Part shown: piece by piece, positions 60,101-64,000 of the stretch
Position numbering within the stretch: the first letter of the stretch is position 1
Layout of the letters: each line of letters opens with the position of its first letter
NCBI GenBank assembly: GCA_033980235.1
Contig: CM067070.1
Span: forward strand, 24,972,699 to 25,036,698
Direction of reading: 5' to 3'
DNA from: Diadema setosum
Taxonomy: Eukaryota > Echinodermata > Echinoidea > Diadematoida > Diadematidae
Length of the DNA: 64,000 nucleotides
Notes under the pieces: generated by a model
Databases searched by the model: none
Seen by the model: only the letters and a program-made list of their open reading frames with translations
Told to the model about the DNA's origin: nothing
Position numbers and translations under genes: made by a program

Positions 60101-61070
60101 CTATTACTAGCCTATCCCCGTCGCGGGGCGCTGTAACACAGTAACCTTTACGGTACGTATTTGTCCGTATGGGGTCGCTGCTGCGGTTATTACTAGCCTA
60201 GCTAGTAGTAAATGGACCTACAGGCCCGAATTCACGAAGGTGGTACAAACAAAACCATGGTTTAAACCATGGACAAAAACCATGGAGCGCCAAGTGTCGC
60301 ACGGAATATTTCGTTACGAAATTGGTCATTTCGTCGATAAAATGACAGGTTTCGTTAACGAAATTATCATTCCGTGGACGAAATGTTCATTTAGTTACAA
60401 AATGTTGTCATTTTGTTACAAAATAATAATTTCATCGACGAAATGACTGATTTCGTGACGAAATATTCCATGCGACACTTGGCACTCCATGGTTTTTGTC
60501 CATGGTTTAAACCATGGTTTTGTTTGTACCACCTTCGTGAATTCGGGCCAAAGTATTCAATCAGGCCAGTAGGCGAATAATAGCTATGTATGATTGAGAA
60601 TTAGCGCTCATATCGCCATCGACAGCTATGCGTTATGCGTTCACCACCACTCGAACCATGACCACGCCATCCCTACACACAAAATACGTAAATCCTACGT
60701 AGTACGTAGCGACAGCTTACTTTGTGTATACTATTAAATTTATACACATTAGAATTTGCGTGCACATGCGTACTCCACCGACAGCGCAAAGCTCGCCTCT
60801 ACAACGTACAACGTGTAAGTACAATGTACTGTACTTGTAACTTGTTGGAGTCTCACTCTCCTTCACTGGTCAAGGAGGTTGCATTGGGAAGAAAACGTAC
60901 CAATTATACAACATCAGCACATGGAAGTGAACAATCAAAATACTCAAACAGATCAGTAAGGTATGATATATTGCAAAATTGAATCATATGTGTTCTTTAT
61001 ATATCAGAAAAGAGATATCAGCTTACTTGTCCTTTTCAGTTCCAAATATCGACGCGAGATATTCTGCCAT
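50935..61070 (-). CDS. U2AF1: U2AF1 (U2AF35), splicing factor small subunit, complete five-exon gene
   Basis: CDS is the complement of joined exons 61070-61027, 56830-56679, 55140-54983, 54286-54153 and 51154-50935, giving 235 residues. The protein binds the AG dinucleotide at 3' splice sites as the small partner of U2AF65, in the nucleus. Visible in order: [15 protein letters not shown] start; zinc finger 1 ([20 protein letters not shown], residues 18-37, with the conserved Ser34); the UHM/RRM with [17 protein letters not shown] and NNRWF (Trp136); zinc finger 2 ([20 protein letters not shown]); the linker [16 protein letters not shown]; and an Arg/Ser tail ending ERERSGRF. Length is close to the human 240; the tail lacks the human glycine run. 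All four introns (4196, 1538, 696 and 2998 bp) are GT-AG and phases match throughout. There are no stops or frameshifts, so it looks functional. Confidence 0.97.
51474..51600 (+). mobile_element. probable tRNA-derived SINE head, in U2AF1 intron 4
   Basis: TGCTCAGTTGGTGG (51488-51501) resembles an RNA polymerase III A box, and GGGTTTGATTCTCACTGAG (about 51529-51547) resembles a B box, at about tRNA spacing. The rest does not fold as a tRNA, so a decayed SINE head fits better than a tRNA gene. The 3' limit is not defined. Confidence 0.5.
51634..52230. mobile_element. TTAA-ended element in U2AF1 intron 4
   Basis: Left TTAAAGGTAGGGAATCCC; right GGTATCCCCTACCTTTAA. These are imperfect inverted repeats with TTAA at both tips. 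It contains a direct duplication (CAGTGCATTACTAGGCTACC and the following TTTGCAGACCCATG, at about 51818 and 51853). No coding capacity. Confidence 0.7.
52984..53867. mobile_element. pogo/Tigger-like element in U2AF1 intron 4
   Basis: Left TACAGTAAACCTCGCATGAG, then TCGA; the reverse complement of the right end is TACAGTAAACCACGGATAAG, then TCGA. TA at both tips. Shares the sub-terminal AAAAAGTCCCGATTTTTCCC (about 53787-53806, reverse) with 44825-47486. The 884-bp interior has a (TG)n run at 53118-53152 and no transposase. Confidence 0.8.
54153..54286 (-). CDS. U2AF1: U2AF1 exon 4 (end of UHM/RRM)
   Basis: Acceptor TGTTTGCAG; encodes [20 protein letters not shown] and on to [11 protein letters not shown]. 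Phase 0 in, phase 2 out, donor GTAAGA. Includes the Trp that contacts U2AF65 in this family. Confidence 0.96.
54983..55140 (-). CDS. U2AF1: U2AF1 exon 3 (first part of UHM/RRM)
   Basis: Acceptor CTCTCTGCAG; encodes [20 protein letters not shown] and on to [17 protein letters not shown]. Phase 1 in, phase 0 out, donor GTGAGT. I saw no second, mutually exclusive version of this exon nearby, unlike the duplicated exon of vertebrate U2AF1. Confidence 0.95.
56316..56334. repeat. G homopolymer
   Basis: A run of about 19 G in U2AF1 intron 2. Confidence 0.9.
56496..56634. mobile_element. palindromic MITE next to U2AF1 exon 2
   Basis: Left GGGCCCTTCTGCATAAAA; the reverse complement of the right end is TAGGCCCTGTTGCATAAAA. 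The centre contains GCTGATTGGCTGATG, like the GATTGGCTGA of the shared-core MITEs, but not the rest of that core. It ends about 45 bp from the donor of exon 2. Confidence 0.7.
56679..56830 (-). CDS. U2AF1: U2AF1 exon 2 (zinc finger 1)
   Basis: Acceptor TTTTTCAG, then GGTCAACTGC; encodes [20 protein letters not shown] and on to SQSADGG. Ends in phase 1 at donor GTATGT. The donor choice is set by the phase of exon 3, whose first two bases complete the split codon as Thr. Confidence 0.95.
56835..60220. other. U2AF1 intron 1, left part
   Basis: AT-rich intronic sequence with many ACATGTA-type words. The open frames (for example 59490-59858) show no domain. No RNA gene or transposon boundary recognised. 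Confidence 0.45.
60223..60549. mobile_element. 327-bp palindrome in U2AF1 intron 1
   Basis: Left GGCCCGAATTCACGAAGGTG is perfectly mirrored at the right, and the arms pair almost perfectly for about 100 bp. Arms contain CCATGGTTTAAACCATGG and ACCATGG words. The centre is a row of about eight small palindromes of the type TTTCGTTACGAAAT, roughly 20 bp apart. Its outermost GGCCCGAATTC equals that of 44213-44415. Confidence 0.88.
61027..61070 (-). CDS. U2AF1: U2AF1 exon 1 (coding part)
   Basis: ATG at 61070 encodes [14 protein letters not shown] plus two bases of the next Lys codon; donor GTAAGC. The start matches the invariant beginning of the family. An element of the palindromic MITE group (61395-61534) lies about 325 bp upstream. 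Confidence 0.96.
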
Positions 61071-61394
61071 CTTGTATCGTTTTTGGGGACTAGTAGTACA
61101 GTCTCTATCGAAATGTTTAAATAATTATGTAGTAAAATATTAAATTTTCTGTTTATCAATACCAAATGATGAGGTAAATATTTTTATAATAAAAATCTAT
61201 AATAATGATATGTTGATATGGAATTAAAAAAGGAGAAAACAAGAAATTGCTGTATAAATAAACAATACTTATTTCTGCTGACAAACGGACTACATTTATG
61301 GCAAGCCAAGCGTATAATGTCTTTGAATTGACGGAATTACGCTGAAGTGCTGTGATATTCACTGTGCACCTCACTATTTTGTCACTGACTGCCA

Positions 61395-61534
61395 GGGCAT
61401 TTCATGAAGCATTTTTTTGTCAGATTTTTTTTTCCTGACAAACTGTTTTAAGCTACTGGAATCCTTGCATCTCATTGGCTGAGAGCAAATTTTTTCGACA
61501 AATTTGTCCGGCAAATTGCTTCATGAAATGCCCC
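61395..61534. mobile_element. palindromic MITE upstream of U2AF1
   Basis: Arms AGGGCATTTCATGAAGC and GCTTCATGAAATGCCCCT; core GCTACTGGAATCCTTGCATC, TCATTGGCTGAGAGCAAATT. Same group as 14541, 25439, 42371 and 62244. Lies about 325-465 bp upstream of the U2AF1 start codon, so it may overlap promoter sequence. Confidence 0.87.
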
Positions 61535-61883
61535 TCTGATGTCTTCTCATTTGGATCTAATATATACAGTTTTCCATTTCTGTATCCGTGTCTTCGATTC
61601 AAGTGTTTGTAAGCTGACTGTTATATTCTTAATACCTTTAGTAGATCCCAGATGCTACACTAGCTCTGATTTTCCTGTTTATTTCATTTTATAACAATGT
61701 AGGTCTATATACTGGTGAACTTATTAGGACAAGGCCTATAAAAACCTATTCTTATAGATAATAAAAAGACTGCAGTCCATGATAAATGAATAAATAGCAA
61801 TTGAAAGACGTATAAAAGATGATACAGTTAATCAAATCAGTAAGAATTAAACATAAATATCTTAGCAAGTGATTTAAATCTTT

Positions 61884-62112
61884 TTAAACAAGAAATCCAC
61901 CAAAAATTAGAACAAATAAAAAAAAAATCCCTACAGAATGATACAAATATGACACAAATCAGATAAGAGATGAGGAAGATATGACATTTTGAATTTCATA
62001 CTTTTTTGGAAAACATTTCTTGACCGGTCATAATGAACTTGTATGTTACATATGAAATTCTGAAAAATTGTTATTTTTAGCTAATTAAAAGTAAAATCAT
62101 GCTCCCATACTA

Positions 62113-62147
<35 letters not shown>

Positions 62148-62620
62148 CCTATCAGAGTTAACATGTGTTATTTTTGGGGGGCTCGTGGTTTAATGATAAG
62201 TTTTATATTTTCACAGATGAAATATGAGATTTCGTCATTTCAGGGCGGCATTTCATGAAGCATTTTGTCCCCAAAATTTGTCGGACAAATTTGCTCTCAG
62301 CCAATCAGATGCAAGGATTTCAGTAGCTTGTGACAGTTTGTCAGAAAAATATCCGACCAAAATGCTTCATAAAATGCCACCCCCCCCCCTGTATATGAAA
62401 TTAATAAGAACAAATGTGAGAGCATCATCAACTTGCTGATTTGAATATTCATATGGACTGGTCAAGAAATAATGTTTTCCGAAAAAAAAATGTGAAATTT
62501 CAAAATGTCATATCTTCATTATATTTCTTACATCCGATTTTTGTAATTTTGTATCGTTCTTTAGGGAATATTATGTTTCCTCCTTTTGAAGTTTATCTTT
62601 GGGGTGGATTTCCTCTTTAA
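61884..62620. mobile_element. TTAA-flanked MITE family C, copy 2 (interrupted)
   Basis: Left TTAAACAAGAAATCCACC; right GGGGTGGATTTCCTCTTTAA. Inside, CTTGACCGGTCATAATGAAC is mirrored by CATATGGACTGGTCAAGAAA. A (TA)n run lies at 62114-62145. It is split at 62244-62389 by another MITE that is absent from copy 1 (37207-37775). Confidence 0.82.
62244..62389. mobile_element. palindromic MITE nested in TTAA family C
   Basis: Left GGGCGGCATTTCATGAAGC; right GCTTCATAAAATGCCACCCC. It holds the shared core in reverse orientation (TTGCTCTCAGCCAATCAGAT, GCAAGGATTTCAGTAGC). The host reads GTCATTTCA before it and ATATGAAATTAATAA after it, matching the continuous sequence in the other family C copy. Confidence 0.88.
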
Positions 62621-62624
62621 AGGA

Positions 62625-63600
62625 AGCTGTCTCCTTTGTTTGTTTTTTTTTATCAAAATAAAACCAATGTACAGGCCTATATGGCAGCTATAGGACAAGA
62701 TAATAAACTAAAGTTTGAGCATTGATCAGTGACCCAAATGATTTGACGGCTTTTTCTATTGCATCATTATTATGCTATATTAGTATTGTATGCTTCATGA
62801 CTTACTGCAACTATTATATCAGCGTATAAAAAGGAGTATTATGTCAGGGAGGTCCATGTCTCCCTGCAAACTAAATTTTACGTCGCGTCGTACGACAAGC
62901 GCTTTATGATAGCGTTCCATAGATCAAAATTGCTGTTTTCCTTTTTCAGCTTCCCTAGCCTAGCCTATCACACACAGTGACGTGACACGGTTAGCCTTAC
63001 GGCCTTCCTACCGATTTCATGTTGAGCTGTATTTCCGGCCGTACACTAATCCTGCATTTTTCTGTATTTCTTCGCTTGACTTGCGTTTTGCTGAGTTTAG
63101 AGGGTTCAGTGTACAATCTGCAGGTAAGCAAACGTATCCGTATTTTTTTACGAGAGTCGCATAAATCGTAGATCCACAGATTCTACTCAAGTAAAATGAT
63201 TGTGTACTGTACAACTGAACTGTGTAGAGTCTGTACTCCGCGTCTCCAGATAGACCTATTGATCTCAGTGAGTAATGTAATGACATGTGGATCGGGATGA
63301 CAGTGACAGTGGCACTGCCTGTGTCAGTGTCAGTGACAACGTCACAATTGTGTCTTGTGATTGTGTGAAATGGTCAGATTTGAGTTGTCTTTCACCCATC
63401 AATCATGCCATGGTAAGACATGTTCATTAAAACCAGGTCGCAGACGTCCATGTTTTAAGTGAAAACAAAGTTCTAGTAAGGGCCTGAGAACCTGTCTGGC
63501 ACCATTTCATATTTGCCTGCAATATATCGAAAGAGTCTACAAAGAAACTTACTTGGCTGACGCGGTTTGCCGGAATGATGAGTCGTTTTGGAGTATTTTG
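62625..63600. other. non-coding, no gene seen
   Basis: AT-rich with a T run near 62645. From about 63290 there are repeated CAGTGACAGTGG and GTGTCAGTGTCAGTGACA words over 40 bp. No exon recognised. Confidence 0.4.
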
Positions 63601-63607
63601 AGAAAAA

Positions 63608-63635
63608 TAATAAAAGTCGGTAGACCGACTTTTAT
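63608..63635. other. 28-bp perfect hairpin
   Basis: AATAAAAGTCGGT, a 2-base loop, then its exact reverse complement ACCGACTTTTATT. Context and function unknown. Confidence 0.8.
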
Positions 63636-63639
63636 TCCA

Positions 63640-64000
63640 GAAGGCTCCAGACTAACTCGGTCTCAGGGAAAACTCGACCCTATTTCAGACAATTTACACA
63701 CAGTTCGTGATCGCCATGTTCATCACTAACCTCAGTTCTCTACGGGTACCAAACGAGGCCTTGATGAGCAGACAGGAAAGTGCGTGCTAATCCTGTACAA
63801 AACAAATGGACAGCGCGCGGTCCTCAACCTCAGTTGCTGAGACGCGCGGTCTTTGAAGTTTTTTTTGTTGTTTATCAAGCGTCGTTGATTGTTTTTAGAG
63901 GTGCTTGAGAGGCGCACACTAATTTTGCATGCGCGCCAAAGAGGTTTTTGATGCGCGCGTTGTAACAACTCGGACCATTACTGCTAGTAGCCAAAACGCT
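63640..64000. other. GC/CpG-richer right edge
   Basis: This segment has more CpG and GCGC words than the preceding kilobases, as at a promoter or first exon of a neighbouring gene. The minus-strand frame at 63732-63968 has no recognisable domain, so no gene is called. Confidence 0.25.

Overview
The window is animal nuclear DNA, probably from a marine invertebrate deuterostome; an echinoderm is my best guess and a hemichordate or amphioxus cannot be excluded. It is AT-rich, full of (TA)n, (TG)n and (TCTA)n microsatellites and short foldback transposons, with a CR1/L2-like LINE and only sparse coding exons bounded by GT-AG introns. Nothing is prokaryotic: no operons, no Shine-Dalgarno sites, no CRISPR.

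Two genes are firm. (1) A complete five-exon minus-strand gene for the small subunit of the splicing factor U2AF (U2AF1/U2AF35) spans 61070 down to 50935. All exons join in frame at GT-AG junctions to give 235 residues: zinc finger, U2AF-homology RRM, second zinc finger, RS tail. (2) A minus-strand first coding exon of a microsomal cytochrome P450 (CYP2-clan type) lies at 9516-9045; the other exons are not visible and probably lie beyond the left edge. Two plus-strand stretches (8234-8332, 16256-16368) look like internal exons of unrecognised genes.

The rest is a dense layer of mobile DNA. A 5'-truncated, frameshifted non-LTR retrotransposon (minus strand, 22995-20740) ends in an (ATTTC)n tail, and several other LINE 3' ends carry pentanucleotide tails. 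DNA transposons are mostly non-autonomous: a 1.6 kb hAT-type element with a clean 8-bp duplication (24313-25902), a 164-bp hAT-type MITE with 8-bp duplication (49825-49988), a 1 kb element carrying a decayed PIF/Harbinger transposase fragment (27310-28303), two pogo/Tigger-like elements (44825-47486, 52984-53867), three copies of one TA-flanked MITE within 5.3 kb (26172, 28745, 31218), a group of TTAAAGG-ended elements (3150, 6421, 23558, 37207, 51634, 61884), and many palindromic elements.

The most unusual theme is self-similarity. Several foldback elements are filled with short motif repeats or minisatellites inside otherwise mirror-image arms (11078, 27310, 35455, 44532, 45429, 60223). The block at 44825-47486 is a three-level nest: Tigger-like element, then a hAT-like element expanded by about 20 copies of a 71-bp repeat, then a 295-bp palindrome inserted at TA. 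A second theme is a shared central core present in five palindromic MITEs whose outer arms differ. One of those MITEs interrupts a TTAA-type element whose other copy in the window is the empty site. All superfamily names are inferred by eye, without database searches.
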